64,000 nt of DNA, from the NCBI RefSeq assembly GCF_003182135.1, contig NZ_QGTL01000014.1:1-64000 (forward strand), read 5' to 3'. A model generated the notes under the pieces. The model saw only the letters and a list, made by a program, of their open reading frames with translations. It did not search any database and was not told the origin of the DNA. The position numbers and the translations under genes are program-made. This document shows positions 20,966 through 31,300 of the stretch, in pieces (the first letter of the stretch is position 1; each line of letters starts with the position of its first letter). Source of the DNA: Nocardia neocaledoniensis (GTDB lineage Bacteria; Actinomycetota; Actinomycetes; Mycobacteriales; Mycobacteriaceae).

Positions 20966-23900
20966 TCAGGCCTTGGCGACGACGGCCCGCACACCGCCCG
21001 TGAGTTCGGCGGCGTCGGTGCCCGCGGAGCCGAAATCGAGGGTGGTGGCGAGGATTTCACCGGCGATCAGCTCGCGGTGGGTCTGTGCCCAGGCCAGCCG
21101 CTCGGCCGGCACCTCCAGGGTGACGGTGATCCGGTCCGACACCTCGAGGCCCCGCGACTTGCGCGTCTCCTGCAGGTCACGGATGAGGTCGCGAGCCCAG
21201 CCCTCGGCCTCCAGTTCCTCGGTGACCACCGAATTCAGCACCACCAGACCGGCATTGCCGGGCAGGGCGGCGGTGGACTCGGGTTCGGCGGCCACCAGGC
21301 GCTGGGTGTACTCCTCGGGCAGCAGGGTGATCCCGGCGGCGGTGACGACACCGTCGGCCGACTCCGACCACTCCCCCGCCTTGACGGCCTTGATCACCGT
21401 CTGCACGTCCTTGCCCAGGCGCGGACCCGCGGCGCGCGCGTTGACGGCCAGCTCGAACCGCCCGTGCGCGTCGACGTCGGTGGTCAGGTCGACCTTCTTG
21501 ACGTTGACCTCGTCGGCGATCAGCGCACTGAACGGCGCGAGCCGCTCGGCGTCGCCCGCCGCGATGGTCACCTCGGCCAGCGGCAGCCGCACCCGCAGGT
21601 TCTTGGCCTTACGCAGGCTCAGCACCGTGGAGCAGACCGTGCGCACCTCGTCCATCGCGGCCACCAGCTCGGCGTCGTGCGGCAGCTCGGTCTCGGCGGG
21701 CCAGTCGGTCAGGTGCACCGAGCGCTCGCCGGTGAGACCGCGCCAGATGACCTCGCTGATCAGCGGCAGCAGCGGCGCGGCGAGGCGGGTGGCCACCTCG
21801 AGCACGGTGTGCAGCGTGTCCACCGCGTCGCGGTCCTCGGACCAGAACCGCGAACGCGACCGGCGCACGTACCAATTGGTGAGCGCGTCGGCGAACGAGC
21901 GCAGCTCGTCGCAGGCGCCGGCGATGTCGTAGGTCTCGAGCGCCTCGGTGATCACGTCCCGCGTCGCCGCCAGCTTGGCCAGGATGTACCGGTCGAGCAC
22001 GTGCGGCGAGTCCGTGCGCCACACCCCGGGCTTCGAGGCGTAGAGCTGCAGGAAGGTCCACGCGTTCCACAGCGGCCGCAGCGCGTGGCTGACGCCCTCG
22101 CGGATGCCGCGCTCGGTGACGATGAGGTTGCCGCCGCGCAGGATCGGCGAGCTCATCAGGAACCAGCGCATCGCGTCGGAGCCGTCGCGGTCGAAGACCT
22201 CGTTGACGTCGGGGTAGTTGCCCTTCGACTTCGACATCTTCAGGCCGTCGTCACCCAGCACGATGCCGTGCGCGGCAACGGTTTTGAACGACGGCGAGTC
22301 GAACAGCGCCGTCGAGAGCACGTGCAGGGTGTAGAACCAGCCGCGCGTCTGCCCGTTGTACTCGACGATGAAATCGCCGGGAAAGTGACTGTCGAACCAC
22401 TCCTTGTTCTCGAACGGGTAGTGCACCTGGGCGAAGGGCATCGAGCCCGACTCGAACCAGCAGTCGAGCACCTCGGGGACCCGGCGCATGGTCGACTTCC
22501 CGGTCGGGTCGTCGGGGTTGGGCCGGGTGAGGTTGTCGATGCCGGGGCGGTGCAGGTCCGCGAGGCGCACGCCGAAGTCACGCTCGAGTTCGTCGAGCGA
22601 ACCGTAGACGTCCACGCGCGGGTAGGCTGGGTCGTCGGACACCCACACCGGGATCGGGCTGCCCCAGTAGCGGTTACGGCTGATGTTCCAGTCGCGCGCG
22701 CCCTCGAGCCACTTGCCGAACTGGCCGTCGCGGATGTGCTCGGGCACCCAGGTGATCTGCTTGTTCAGCTCGACCATGCGATCGCGGAACTTCGTCACCG
22801 CGACGAACCAGGACGGCACGGCCATGTAGATCAGCGGCTGGCCCGAGCGCCAGCTGTGCGGGTAGGAGTGCTCGATCGTCTCGTGCCGCAACAGCTTTCC
22901 GGCGGCCTTGAGGTCCTTGATGATCACCGGGTTGGCGTCGAAGACCATCAGTCCCTCGTACGGGGGAACCATCGAGGTGAACTTGCCCGCGGGGTCCAGC
23001 GGCTGCACGATCTCGATGCCGTTGGCCGAGGCCACGTCCATGTCCTCCTCACCGAAAGCCGGTGCGAGGTGGACGATTCCGGTGCCGGAGTCGGTGGTGA
23101 CGTAGTCGGCGGTGAGCACGCGGTGCGCGTTCGGGTGACCGAGGAAGAAGTCGAACGGCGGCCGGTAGGACAGGCCGGCCAGCGCCGCCCCGTCGTACTC
23201 GCCGAGCACCGTCGGCTCCTCGCCGAACTCGCGGGCGAAGTGCGACACCCGTTCGGCGGCCAGCACGTAGCGCTTGCCGTCGGCGGCCTGGACGTGCACA
23301 TAGCGCACGTCGGGGTGCACGGCGATCGCCAGGTTGGACGGCAGCGTCCACGGCGTGGTGGTCCAGATCAGGGCGTTGGCGCCGTCGAGGGCGGCCAGCG
23401 GGTGCTCGGCGGGGACCGACAGCACCATGTCGACGGTGACCGCCGGGTCCTGGCGCATCTTGTACGCGTCGTCGAGGCGGGTCTCCTGGTTCGACAGCGG
23501 CGTCTGCTCGTACCAGCTGTAGGGCAGCACGCGGAAGCCCTGGTAGATCAGGCCCTTGTCGTAGAGGGTCTTGAAGGCCCACATCACCGACTCCATGAAG
23601 TCGAGATCGAGGGTCTTGTAGTCGTTGTCGAAGTCGACCCAGCGCGCCTGGCGGGTGACGTAGTCACGCCACTCGCCGGTGTAGCGCAGCACCGAGGACT
23701 TACAGGCGGCGTTGAACTCGGCCAGCCCCATCGCGTCGATCTGCGACTTGTCGGTGATGCCGAGCTGCTTCTCGGCCTCGATCTCGGCGGGCAGGCCGTG
23801 GGTGTCCCAGCCGAAACGGCGGTCGACCTTCTTGCCGCGCATGGTCTGGTAGCGCGGGACCAGGTCCTTGACGTAGCCGGTGAGCAGGTGGCCGTAGTGC

Positions 23901-24097
23901 GGCAGGCCGTTGGCGAAGGGCGGGCCGTCGTAGAAGACGAACTCGCCTTGGCCGTCGCGGCTGTCGATGCTGGCGCGGAAGGTGTCGTCGCGGGCCCAGT
24001 AGTCGAGGACCTGCTGTTCGAGTTCCGGGAACGACGCGCCGGAACCCGCGCCGAAGTCGACCCGGGGGTATGCACCGGTGGTTGTCTCGTCCGCCAT
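20966..24097 (-). CDS. ileS: Isoleucyl-tRNA synthetase
   Basis: A 1043-residue class I aminoacyl-tRNA synthetase. The HIGH motif is HYGH at 67-70 within [18 protein letters not shown] and the KMSKS motif is at about 619-623. The editing domain lies between them, with [16 protein letters not shown]. The sequence around HYGH and the length fit the eukaryote-like (type 2) IleS found in actinobacteria, which is generally less sensitive to mupirocin; that is family knowledge, not a measurement. Translation is probably controlled by the T-box leader directly upstream. The Shine-Dalgarno GAGGAG is ten bases before the ATG. Confidence 0.96.
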   Translation of the reverse strand: MADETTTGAYPRVDFGAGSGASFPELEQQVLDYWARDDTFRASIDSRDGQGEFVFYDGPPFANGLPHYGHLLTGYVKDLVPRYQTMRGKKVDRRFGWDTHGLPAEIEAEKQLGITDKSQIDAMGLAEFNAACKSSVLRYTGEWRDYVTRQARWVDFDNDYKTLDLDFMESVMWAFKTLYDKGLIYQGFRVLPYSWYEQTPLSNQETRLDDAYKMRQDPAVTVDMVLSVPAEHPLAALDGANALIWTTTPWTLPSNLAIAVHPDVRYVHVQAADGKRYVLAAERVSHFAREFGEEPTVLGEYDGAALAGLSYRPPFDFFLGHPNAHRVLTADYVTTDSGTGIVHLAPAFGEEDMDVASANGIEIVQPLDPAGKFTSMVPPYEGLMVFDANPVIIKDLKAAGKLLRHETIEHSYPHSWRSGQPLIYMAVPSWFVAVTKFRDRMVELNKQITWVPEHIRDGQFGKWLEGARDWNISRNRYWGSPIPVWVSDDPAYPRVDVYGSLDELERDFGVRLADLHRPGIDNLTRPNPDDPTGKSTMRRVPEVLDCWFESGSMPFAQVHYPFENKEWFDSHFPGDFIVEYNGQTRGWFYTLHVLSTALFDSPSFKTVAAHGIVLGDDGLKMSKSKGNYPDVNEVFDRDGSDAMRWFLMSSPILRGGNLIVTERGIREGVSHALRPLWNAWTFLQLYASKPGVWRTDSPHVLDRYILAKLAATRDVITEALETYDIAGACDELRSFADALTNWYVRRSRSRFWSEDRDAVDTLHTVLEVATRLAAPLLPLISEVIWRGLTGERSVHLTDWPAETELPHDAELVAAMDEVRTVCSTVLSLRKAKNLRVRLPLAEVTIAAGDAERLAPFSALIADEVNVKKVDLTTDVDAHGRFELAVNARAAGPRLGKDVQTVIKAVKAGEWSESADGVVTAAGITLLPEEYTQRLVAAEPESTAALPGNAGLVVLNSVVTEELEAEGWARDLIRDLQETRKSRGLEVSDRITVTLEVPAERLAWAQTHRELIAGEILATTLDFGSAGTDAAELTGGVRAVVAKA

Positions 24098-24336
24098 CGC
24101 GGATCTGCTCCTCGTGCCGCCGCGCCGTCGGCGCGAATCCTGGGCACGGGGACGATGTCGACGCCGGTGCGCCGGACCGCGGTACCACCCCGCTTGCCCG
24201 TGCCGCCCCGGTCGGAGGGTACGGGCCTCTCGTTGTGAGCTGTGACGGGCTCACCCGTTCGGTTCTACTGAGCGCCTGCGCGCCGTTCTTCCGAAGGCTC
24301 CCCGGTGATGGCCGGATCACTGCCGTGTCTGTGTCG
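24098..24336 (-). promoter_or_regulatory. Translational T-box leader of ileS
   Basis: The minus strand carries the T-box core GGGGTGGTACCGCGG (24177-24191), whose TGGT bulge pairs with the CCA end of uncharged tRNA. Stem I lies around 24260-24320, with the segment CATCACCGGGGAGCC and ATC (Ile) triplets at 24309-24307 and 24317-24315 as specifier candidates. The Shine-Dalgarno GAGGAG is at 24113-24108. Actinobacterial ileS leaders of this short type are known to act on translation by freeing the Shine-Dalgarno sequence when tRNA-Ile is uncharged. No terminator hairpin with a U-tract is seen, which fits that mode. Confidence 0.88.
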
Positions 24337-24342
24337 ATTCTA
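24337..24342 (-). promoter_or_regulatory. Probable -10 element of the ileS T-box transcript
   Basis: TAGAAT on the minus strand, about 20 bases before stem I of the T-box leader. A convincing -35 hexamer at 17 bp was not found. Confidence 0.45.
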
Positions 24343-24372
24343 GCGGGAACCGTCCAGCGAATATTCCCGCGG

Positions 24373-24585
24373 TCAGTCCCGCCGGACGTGACGCCCGGGC
24401 CGGACCTCGTCGTTCTCGGGTTTCCGCGCGGCCAGCGCGCTCACCAGCAGGGTGGCGGCGCCGATCACACAGACCAGAATGCAACCCCACGCCCAGAGCA
24501 CCGAACCGGTGGCGAGCGCCGCGACGAGCAGTCCGAAACCGATTGCCGCGAGGACGAGCGTCAAGACGAGCATGCTGACTCCCAA
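24373..24585 (-). CDS. Small two-helix membrane protein
   Basis: A 70-residue protein with two hydrophobic helices, at about 5-25 (MLVLTLVLAAIGFGLLVAAL) and 30-52 (WAWGCILVCVIGAATLLVSA), and a charged C-terminal tail ending RPGRHVRRD. Base composition and codon use match its neighbours. It sits between the T-box leader and wag31, separated from wag31 by a terminator-like hairpin. No function can be assigned; the position next to wag31 may mean a link with polar growth, but that is speculation. Confidence 0.62.
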   Translation of the reverse strand: MGVSMLVLTLVLAAIGFGLLVAALATGSVLWAWGCILVCVIGAATLLVSALAARKPENDEVRPGRHVRRD

Positions 24586-24618
24586 GAAACCCGAGCAGCC
24601 CGACGAAAGCTGGGCGTT

Positions 24619-24650
24619 CCCGGATCACGCGGGGTGCCGCGCGATCCGGG
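24619..24650 (-). terminator. Terminator after wag31
   Basis: A 14-bp stem with one A-C mismatch and the loop GGTG (CCCGGATCACGCGG with CCGCGCGATCCGGG) lies seven bases after the wag31 stop. Confidence 0.7.
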
Positions 24651-24656
24651 TCCAGT

Positions 24657-25517
24657 TTACTTGGCGCCCTTGGCGAAGGAGGCCGGAGCCAGGCTGTTGG
24701 CGGAGCCGTTGGTCTCGCCGGCGAACTCGCCGCCGTCGACCGGCACGGCCGAGCCGCGGTTCTCCAGCTCCTCCAGCTGCGACTCCAGGTACGACTTCAG
24801 CCGCACGCGGTACTCGCGCTCGAAGGTCTTGAGCTGCTCGATGCGGCTCTCCAGCACCGTGCGCTGCTGGGTGATGGTGGCCATGATCTCGGCGTGCTGA
24901 CGCTCGGCGTCGGCGGTGAGCGCCTCGGCCTTGTCCTTGGCCTGGCGCAGCTGGGTGTCGGAGCGGTTCTGCGCGTCGGCCAGCATCGCGTCGGACTTCT
25001 GGCGCGCGTCGGCGATCATCGCCTCCGAGCGGGTGCGGGCGTCGCCGACCAGTCGCTCGGAGTTTGCCCTCGCGTTCGACAGCAGGCCCTCGGCCTCGGT
25101 CTTGGCGTCGGTGGTGAGCCGGTCGGCCATCTCCTGGGCCAGCGTCAGCACCTTGGCGGCCTGCATGTTCGCGTCGGGGCCGGAGTTGTCCCGGACCGGC
25201 GCGGCGACCGGCATCGGCGCGGGCGGCGCGGCGGGCACCGGTGGCGCGATCGGTTCCGGTGCCGGTGGCGGTGCCTGTTGAACGGGCGCCTTCACAGCGT
25301 TGACCGGGGCGGATCCGCGGTTCTTCTTGGCATCGGCCAGTTCGGTGTCGAGCTCGGCGACCCGCTGACGCAGGTCGGCGTTCTCCTCGATCAGGCGCGA
25401 AAGCTCCTGCTCGACGAGATCCAGGAAGGCGTCGACCTCGTCCTCGTTGTAGCCGCGCTTCCCGATCGGCGGTTTGCTGAACGCGACGTTATGCACATCG
25501 GCAGGAGTCAGCGGCAT
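24657..25517 (-). CDS. wag31: Polar growth protein DivIVA/Wag31
   Basis: A 286-residue coiled-coil protein that gathers at cell poles and directs tip growth in mycolate actinobacteria. The DivIVA membrane-binding N-terminus is clear ([20 protein letters not shown], then [20 protein letters not shown]). A proline/alanine-rich linker spans about 85-115. A long coiled coil with repeated DAKTEAE, DARTRSE, DARQKSD and DAQNRSD units leads to the C-terminal [10 protein letters not shown]. In mycobacteria the protein is phosphorylated by PknA/PknB in the linker region. It is the last gene of the extended dcw cluster. Confidence 0.96.
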   Translation of the reverse strand: MPLTPADVHNVAFSKPPIGKRGYNEDEVDAFLDLVEQELSRLIEENADLRQRVAELDTELADAKKNRGSAPVNAVKAPVQQAPPPAPEPIAPPVPAAPPAPMPVAAPVRDNSGPDANMQAAKVLTLAQEMADRLTTDAKTEAEGLLSNARANSERLVGDARTRSEAMIADARQKSDAMLADAQNRSDTQLRQAKDKAEALTADAERQHAEIMATITQQRTVLESRIEQLKTFEREYRVRLKSYLESQLEELENRGSAVPVDGGEFAGETNGSANSLAPASFAKGAK

Positions 25518-25577
25518 CGAAGGATCCCTTCACGCGTCTTTTGGAGAACTAGCAAGCGGTCTTCTCGATTCAGTATG

Positions 25578-25898
25578 TCACACGGAGGTCACGGGCTGCC
25601 CGAGCCTACCCACGATGGACATCAGGATGAAGACCACGAAGAGCAGGACCATTATCGACAGATCGAGGCGAATACCCCCGAGATTCACAGGAGGTATCAA
25701 CCGCCTCAGGAGTTTCACCGGCGGGTCGGTGATCGTGAAGATGACCTCCAGGATGATCACCACCACACCGGTCGGGCGCCAATCACGCGCGAAACTGCGA
25801 ATGAACTCGACGATCACCCGGCTGATCAGCAACAGCCAGAAGATGAAAAGCACCAGGTACAGAACCGCGAACAGGGCCACGGCTTCACTCTGCCGCAA
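25578..25898 (-). CDS. YggT-family membrane protein
   Basis: A 106-residue membrane protein of the YggT family. Two hydrophobic helices (about 5-30 and 80-100) flank the conserved DPPVKLLRRLIPPVNLGGIRLDLS. YggT proteins are found beside sepF and divIVA in many bacteria and are linked to membrane or division functions that remain poorly defined. It lies between sepF and wag31, in the usual order. A strong hairpin separates it from sepF, so it may be transcribed partly from its own promoter. Confidence 0.9.
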   Translation of the reverse strand: MRQSEAVALFAVLYLVLFIFWLLLISRVIVEFIRSFARDWRPTGVVVIILEVIFTITDPPVKLLRRLIPPVNLGGIRLDLSIMVLLFVVFILMSIVGRLGQPVTSV

Positions 25899-25915
25899 AA
25901 TCGGCGGCGTGCAAA

Positions 25916-25947
25916 ATGGCCGCGCCGCGCGATGCGCGGGCGGCCAT
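25916..25947 (-). terminator. Hairpin between sepF and yggT
   Basis: A 14-bp stem with a single bulged G and the loop GAT (ATGGCCGC and CCGCGC paired with GCGCGG and GCGGCCAT) lies just downstream of the sepF stop. It is strong enough to terminate or to protect the transcript end. Confidence 0.6.
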
Positions 25948-25969
25948 CATCTGCGGACCTAAGTCGGGG

Positions 25970-26725
25970 CTATTTCTGGTTGTAGAAGCCGTTTTCGGCG
26001 ATGCGGCGGCGCTCTTCCGCCGATACGTCGACATCGGCCGGTGAGAGCAGGAACACCTTCGTGGCCACCTTGTCGAACGAACCACGCAGGGCGAATGCGA
26101 GACCCGCCGCGAAATCCACCAGTCGCTTCGCGTCGGCGTTGCTCAGGTCGACCAGGTCCATGATCACCGGGTTGCCCTCGCGGAAACGCTCACCGATGAT
26201 CCTGGCCTCGCTGTAGTCGCGCGGACGCAGCGTGGTGATCTTGGACAAGGGGCCTCCGTCCTCGAAGATCCCCGGCCGCCGCGCCGCCGCGGGCTCGGGT
26301 CGCATGCGCTCCTCCAACCTGCGCTCCTCGGCGTCGGGATCGACCGCGAGCGCGCCGCGCGTGGAGCCGCGCATCCCCGGGGCGATACCGCCCGCCCGGA
26401 ACGAGCGACCCGAGGAGGGCGCCGTCTCGATCCTGGTCGGGCGGCGCGGCGCCTCGTAGCGCTCGTCGGCGTAGGTGTCGGCGACGTAGTCGTCGCGCCG
26501 TGCCTGGTAGGCCGACTTGTAGGCCGGCTGCGGATAGTCGTCGGGCTCGTCCTCGAAACGGTCGGAGCCGTAACGGTCTTCGGCGTAGCGGTCGTAGCTG
26601 CGCGGGCGAGGGCGGCCGAGGCGCTCGTCGGCGCCGCGAGGGGCGTGATCGTCGACGTAATCGTCTTCGTACTCGTCGAGCGGAACCATGCCGAAGTACG
26701 CCTTGAACTTGTGCAGCGTGCTCAT
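25970..26725 (-). CDS. sepF: Cell division protein SepF
   Basis: A 251-residue protein that anchors FtsZ filaments to the membrane in actinobacteria, which lack FtsA. The N-terminal membrane-binding helix is [14 protein letters not shown] long linker rich in Asp, Tyr and Arg follows (about 15-165), then the SepF core domain with [20 protein letters not shown] and [17 protein letters not shown]. The start at ATG 26725 is chosen because it begins the conserved helix. The FtsZ tail it would bind is intact in this window (IEVPIFMRR). The linker is longer than in Bacillus SepF, as in mycobacteria. Confidence 0.95.
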   Translation of the reverse strand: MSTLHKFKAYFGMVPLDEYEDDYVDDHAPRGADERLGRPRPRSYDRYAEDRYGSDRFEDEPDDYPQPAYKSAYQARRDDYVADTYADERYEAPRRPTRIETAPSSGRSFRAGGIAPGMRGSTRGALAVDPDAEERRLEERMRPEPAAARRPGIFEDGGPLSKITTLRPRDYSEARIIGERFREGNPVIMDLVDLSNADAKRLVDFAAGLAFALRGSFDKVATKVFLLSPADVDVSAEERRRIAENGFYNQK

Positions 26726-26830
26726 GATGGACCTTCCTTCGGCCCCGGTGGCGGCCGGGTGTTGAAGTTCTTGCTCAGCGCCTCTTCGGCCCAATCGTAT
26801 GTGTCGAATGTGACTGATGAGGTTTCTTTG

Positions 26831-27562
26831 CTACGCCGAGGTTATCGGTCGGGCGCCCATCAACGCGGTTCCGACACGCACACAAGTCGAACCGTGTTCG
26901 ACCGCAACTTCCAAATCACCCGACATACCTGCAGAAAGTTCGGTCGCCTCGGCGTGTTGCGCGAGCAGCGAAGTGTGCAAAGTCGCAAGATTCGCAAACG
27001 ACGCATCACTGGCGGCGTCAAGGGGCGGAATCGCCATCAGACCGGCCAGATGCAACCCGGGAGCCTTCGCCACGAGGTCGGCCAGGGCGGGCAGATCGGC
27101 GGGTGCGACACCCCCGCGCCCGGGGTCGGCGTCGAGGCTCACCTGCAGCAGCACACGCAGGGGCGCGGTACGCTCGCCGGCTGCGAGTGCGTCCTGCGCG
27201 GCCCGGTCCAGCGCGTTTGCCAGCCGTTCGCTGTCGACCGAGTGCACGGTGTGCGCCCAGCGCGCCACCGCGCGGGCCTTGTTCCGTTGCAGGCGCCCGA
27301 TCATGTGCCATTCGACGTCGTCGTAGGCGAGCTCGGCGACCTTGGCCGAGGCCTCCTGCTCGCGCGACTCCCCGAAGGCGCGGCGGCCGAGGCGGTACAG
27401 GATGTCGACATCGGTGGCCGGGAAGAACTTCGTCACCGGGAGCAGCCGGACCGAACCGGCCGGTCGGCCCGCCGCGACCACGGCCGCGTCGATGCGGGCG
27501 AGCAGGCCGTCGAGGCGGGCGGACAGTTCCGCGGTGCGGGTGGCGGAATCGGTCGGGGTCAT
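26831..27562 (-). CDS. yggS: YggS/PLPBP-family PLP homeostasis protein
   Basis: A 243-residue protein with a TIM-barrel fold resembling alanine racemase domain 1. It binds pyridoxal phosphate through the lysine in VRLLPVTKFFPATDV and influences vitamin B6 and amino acid balance. Other family marks are FGESREQEASAKV, WHMIGRLQRNKAR and the C-terminal VRVGTALMGARP. The ATG at 27562 overlaps the pgeF stop (ATGA), so the two are coupled. The order pgeF-yggS-sepF is standard in this cluster. Confidence 0.93.
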   Translation of the reverse strand: MTPTDSATRTAELSARLDGLLARIDAAVVAAGRPAGSVRLLPVTKFFPATDVDILYRLGRRAFGESREQEASAKVAELAYDDVEWHMIGRLQRNKARAVARWAHTVHSVDSERLANALDRAAQDALAAGERTAPLRVLLQVSLDADPGRGGVAPADLPALADLVAKAPGLHLAGLMAIPPLDAASDASFANLATLHTSLLAQHAEATELSAGMSGDLEVAVEHGSTCVRVGTALMGARPITSA

Positions 27563-28293
27563 CCGCGGGCCGTATCCATCCAGATCACGCTCCCGATGCG
27601 ACCGGTCGGGGCGCCGCGACGGTGGCTGAACAGGGTCTTGTCCTCGATCGTGCAGCGCGGGTCGAGGGCGATGCCGCCGATCCCCGCCTCGGTGAGCTGC
27701 CTGCTGATCCCGGCCCGCAGGTCGAGGCCAGGGGTCTTGCGGACCGTGGTGGTGGCGCTGCCGGGCAGGTGAGCCTCGACGTCGGCGCGCATCGCGGCCG
27801 GGACCTCGTACTGGCGGCCGGAGGCAGCGGGGCCGAGGAAGGCGCCGATCCGCTCCATCCTGGCGCCGACCGAGACCATCGCCTCGAGCACCAGCGGCAC
27901 GATGCCGATCCGGGCGCCGATGCGGCCCGCGTGCACCGCGGCGATCACGCCCGCCTCGTCGTCGGAGAGCAGCAGCGGGACGCAGTCGGCGGTGAGGACG
28001 ACGAGCGCCAGGTCCGGCACCGTGGTGACCAGGGCGTCGGTCACCGGGACCGGTTCGGCGCGCGGTCCGTCGACGATCTCGACGTGGCGTCCGTGCACCT
28101 GCTCCATCCAGACCAGGCGGTCGGGGGTGAGCCCGATGCCCTCGGCGAGGCGAACCCGGTTGCGGCGCACGGCTTCCGGATCGTCGCCGACGTGATCGCC
28201 CAGGTTGAACGAGTCGTACGGGGCGGCGGAGAAGCCACCGGCGCGGGTCGTTGTCACCCGGCGGACGGTCACGGTCGGCGGTGCGGAAGTCAT
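27559..28293 (-). CDS. pgeF: PgeF/YfiH-family (polyphenol oxidase-like) protein
   Basis: A 244-residue protein of the DUF152/laccase-domain family. In E. coli the homologue removes misincorporated amino acids from peptidoglycan precursors (purine nucleoside phosphorylase activity is also reported). Zinc-site motifs are MEQVHGRHV, LTADCVPLLLSD and AAVHAGRIGARIG. The ATG at 28293 is chosen because the sequence MTSAPPTVTVRRV begins the conserved domain; the frame is open 45 bases further. It stands right after the inserted LAL regulator gene rather than after ftsZ. Confidence 0.88.
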   Translation of the reverse strand: MTSAPPTVTVRRVTTTRAGGFSAAPYDSFNLGDHVGDDPEAVRRNRVRLAEGIGLTPDRLVWMEQVHGRHVEIVDGPRAEPVPVTDALVTTVPDLALVVLTADCVPLLLSDDEAGVIAAVHAGRIGARIGIVPLVLEAMVSVGARMERIGAFLGPAASGRQYEVPAAMRADVEAHLPGSATTTVRKTPGLDLRAGISRQLTEAGIGGIALDPRCTIEDKTLFSHRRGAPTGRIGSVIWMDTARG

Positions 28294-28373
28294 GGGATCG
28301 AGGGTAGTGCGCGGAGCCGGGTGCTTGGTCGCGCGCACGCGGTGACATCGATCAACACGCTCGCCCGCAGGGG

Positions 28374-31300
28374 TCAGGCCGGGGTGCTGTCGAGTTCGTC
28401 GAGTCTGCGGGCGATTCCGGCGCGGCCGGTGAGGCCGAGCTTGCGCAGGACGCGGCTCAGGTGGTCCTCGACGGTGCGGGGGCTCAGGTACAGCAGCGCG
28501 GCGATGTCCTTGTTGGAGTGGCCGCGGGCGGCCAGGTCGGCGACCTCGCGTTCGCGCCGGGTCAGCGCGTCGGCGCCGGTGACGGGGCGGCTGCCCGCGA
28601 GTCTGCGCTGCGCGCTCGTGGTCTCGGCCACCAGGCGGTGCGCGCCCGCGGCGATGAAAATCGCACGTGCCGAGGCGAATCGGCTCGTGGCCGCGCCGAA
28701 GTCACCGCGGCGGCCGGCCACGATCCCGGCGAACAGGTCCGCCTGCGCGGCGTTGACCACCATTCCGGCGCGAGTGAACGCCACCCTGGCCAGCTCGGCG
28801 GCCCGCGCCGCCGCGGCCAGGTCGCCGATCGCCGCGGCGTAGTCGGCCCTGGCCATAGCGGCAGAGCCGACCTGGCTGCCCCGGAAGAGTTCATGCTCCA
28901 GGTCGGGCTCCGCCAGGTCGGCAGCCGTGCCCACTTTTCCGGCCCCGGTGCCTGCGGTCATGGTCGGGGCGTGCAGGTCGGCGACCGAGCCGGCTTCCGC
29001 GGCTCCGGTGCCTGCGGCCATCGTCGGGGCGTGCAGGTCGGCGACCGAGCCGGCTTCCGCGGCTCCGGTGCCTGCGGCCATCGTCGGGGCATGCAGGTCG
29101 GCGACCGAGCCGGCTTCCCCGGCTTCGCCGTACGCGGTCGTCGGGCCGAGCAGGTCATCGGCCGAACCGGCTTCTCCAGCTCCGGCGTGCACGATCTCCA
29201 TCGGGCCTAGCAGGGCATCGGCCGTGGGGAGATCGGCGGCGCCGCCGCACGCGGTCGGCACCCGGACGACCGGGTCCACGCTGGTGGCGAGCGCTCCTCC
29301 GCACGCGGCCTCGGCTCTGCGCACCAGGTCGGCGGCCGTGGCGAGGTCGCCGTCGGCGATGGCGGCGTGGGCGGCTCGGGCGAGGTGGGTGGGGTGCAGG
29401 GGGCCTGGGCGTCGGTCGAGGGGTGGGGTGTCTGGGAGGGGGAGGTTCATGGCGCGCGCGGTGTCGGCGAGGGTGGTGTCGACGACCTGGCGCCACCAGC
29501 GCATGGCGGGGCGCGGGAGGGCGGCGACCGCGTGCCACTGGGCGGCCACCAGGTCGGGCGGTGCGGTGAGCTGGAGGGTGCGGAGTTTGATCGCGCCGGC
29601 GAAGGCGAGCAGGTCCGGGTAGTGGAAGGTGGTGGCCGCGGCGGTGGCGTCGTCGGCGGCGGCGATCGCGTCGTCGAGGCGGCCGAGTTTGGCCAGCGAG
29701 TACGCGCGCACGGTGTGCAGTTCGGCGATCGCGTAGGTGCGGCCGTAGCGGCGGCTCACCCGGATCGCGCGTTCGAGGTGGACCAGGCCGGCCGCGTCGT
29801 GGTCGAGGAAGTAGGCGCACCAGCCGAAGGCGGGAACGGCGTGCACGACCTCGCGGAATCCGAGGTCGTCCAGTGCCGTGAGGGCCTGGTCGCAGATCGG
29901 GTAGAGCTGTTCGGCCGCGCGGAGCCTGCCGTCGGCGAGGAAGCCGATGCCGCGCAGGGCGGTGGCGGCGGCGCGCACGGCCGGGTCCTCGATCGCGGCG
30001 GAACCGAACAGCGCGTTGAGGCGGGCCTGGCCCTCGGCGTCCTGATGGTCCTGCATCTCGAGGATGGCCAGTTCCAGCTGGACCGGACCGTCGCCCGCCC
30101 GGCGCGGCAGGTCGGCGGCGCGGGCGAGCAGCGAGCGGGCCTGATCGACACGGCCGAGCATGCGGGCGCACCGTGCCGCGAGCAGCAGGGCTTCGAGTTG
30201 GTGGGGTCCGGGTGTGGCAGCGGCCGCGTCGAGGGTCTCCCCCGCGCGTGTGGCGGCGCCGGACAGCAGCAGCGCGCGGCCAAGGGCGACCGCGTCGGCC
30301 AGCGGAGCGGCGGTCGACGGCGCGATCCGCTGGGCGATCGCGAGCCAGCGCGCGCTGGCCGCGGGCGCGTCCGCGATCACCTGCGCCGCCGCCTGCCGCA
30401 ATTCGGCGCCCGCCACCTCGTCGCGGCCGAGCATGGCGTGTTCGAGCTGGCCGGCGCGGGCGGGCATCGGGGCGTCCCTGGCGCGCAAGGCTTGGGCAGC
30501 GCGGCGATGCGCCATGGTCAGCCAGCCGGGCCCGGCCGACCGGTAGGCCGCGGTGCGGACCAGCGGGTGGACGAAGGTCACCGTGCCCGCGCCGAGCACG
30601 ACCACCCCGCGCCGGACCAGTCCGTCGAGCGCGTCGGCCACGGCCTGCTCGGGCAGACCGGCCGTGGTGCCGAGCAATTCGAGGTCGGGAGGCACGCCAC
30701 AGACGGCGGCGGCCTGGGCGACGGTCCGCTGGGTCCCGGGCAGCTCCGCCAGCTCCGCGCGGATCGTCCGGTCCACCGCCGCGTAGTCGTCGGAGGCCGG
30801 GTCCGGGTTCTCCCCGCGCAGGGTGCGCTCGAGTTCGGGATCGGGCAGCGCGGCCAGCAGCGACAGATACAGCGGATTGCCGTGCGAGGCGCTGAACAAC
30901 CTGGCCCGGCGCGCCCGCGTCTCCCCCGGCAGCAGCCCGTCGACCTCGGCCTCGGTGAACGGCGGCACCCGCAGATGCACCGAGCGGACCCGCGGCGCCC
31001 GCAACAGCCGGGCGAGCACGGGCGGACAACCACCGTCCCGGTAGGCCAGCAGCAGGCGGAACCCACGCCGGGGCCGATTGCGGATCAGGAACGCCAGTAC
31101 CCGCAGCGATTCGGAGTCGGCCCACTGCACGTCGTCGACGACGAGCAACGTCTCCGCTGCCCCGAGCCCGGCCCGCAGCACCCGCGCGGACTCCACATCG
31201 GCGAGCACCTCCGCACCGGACGGTACCTGCCCTCCACGCGGAAACGCCGGCTCCCCGTGCCGGCCGATCAAGCCTCCGCCGGCCGAAACCCGCACCGGCC

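Noticed and set aside
20687-24238. A plus-strand open frame of about 1183 codons opposite ileS
   Set aside because: It covers ileS and its T-box leader exactly in antisense and shows no protein family feature.
28921-29160. Possible CRISPR array
   Set aside because: The 60-bp units are contiguous, without unique spacers, and are in frame inside a coding region.
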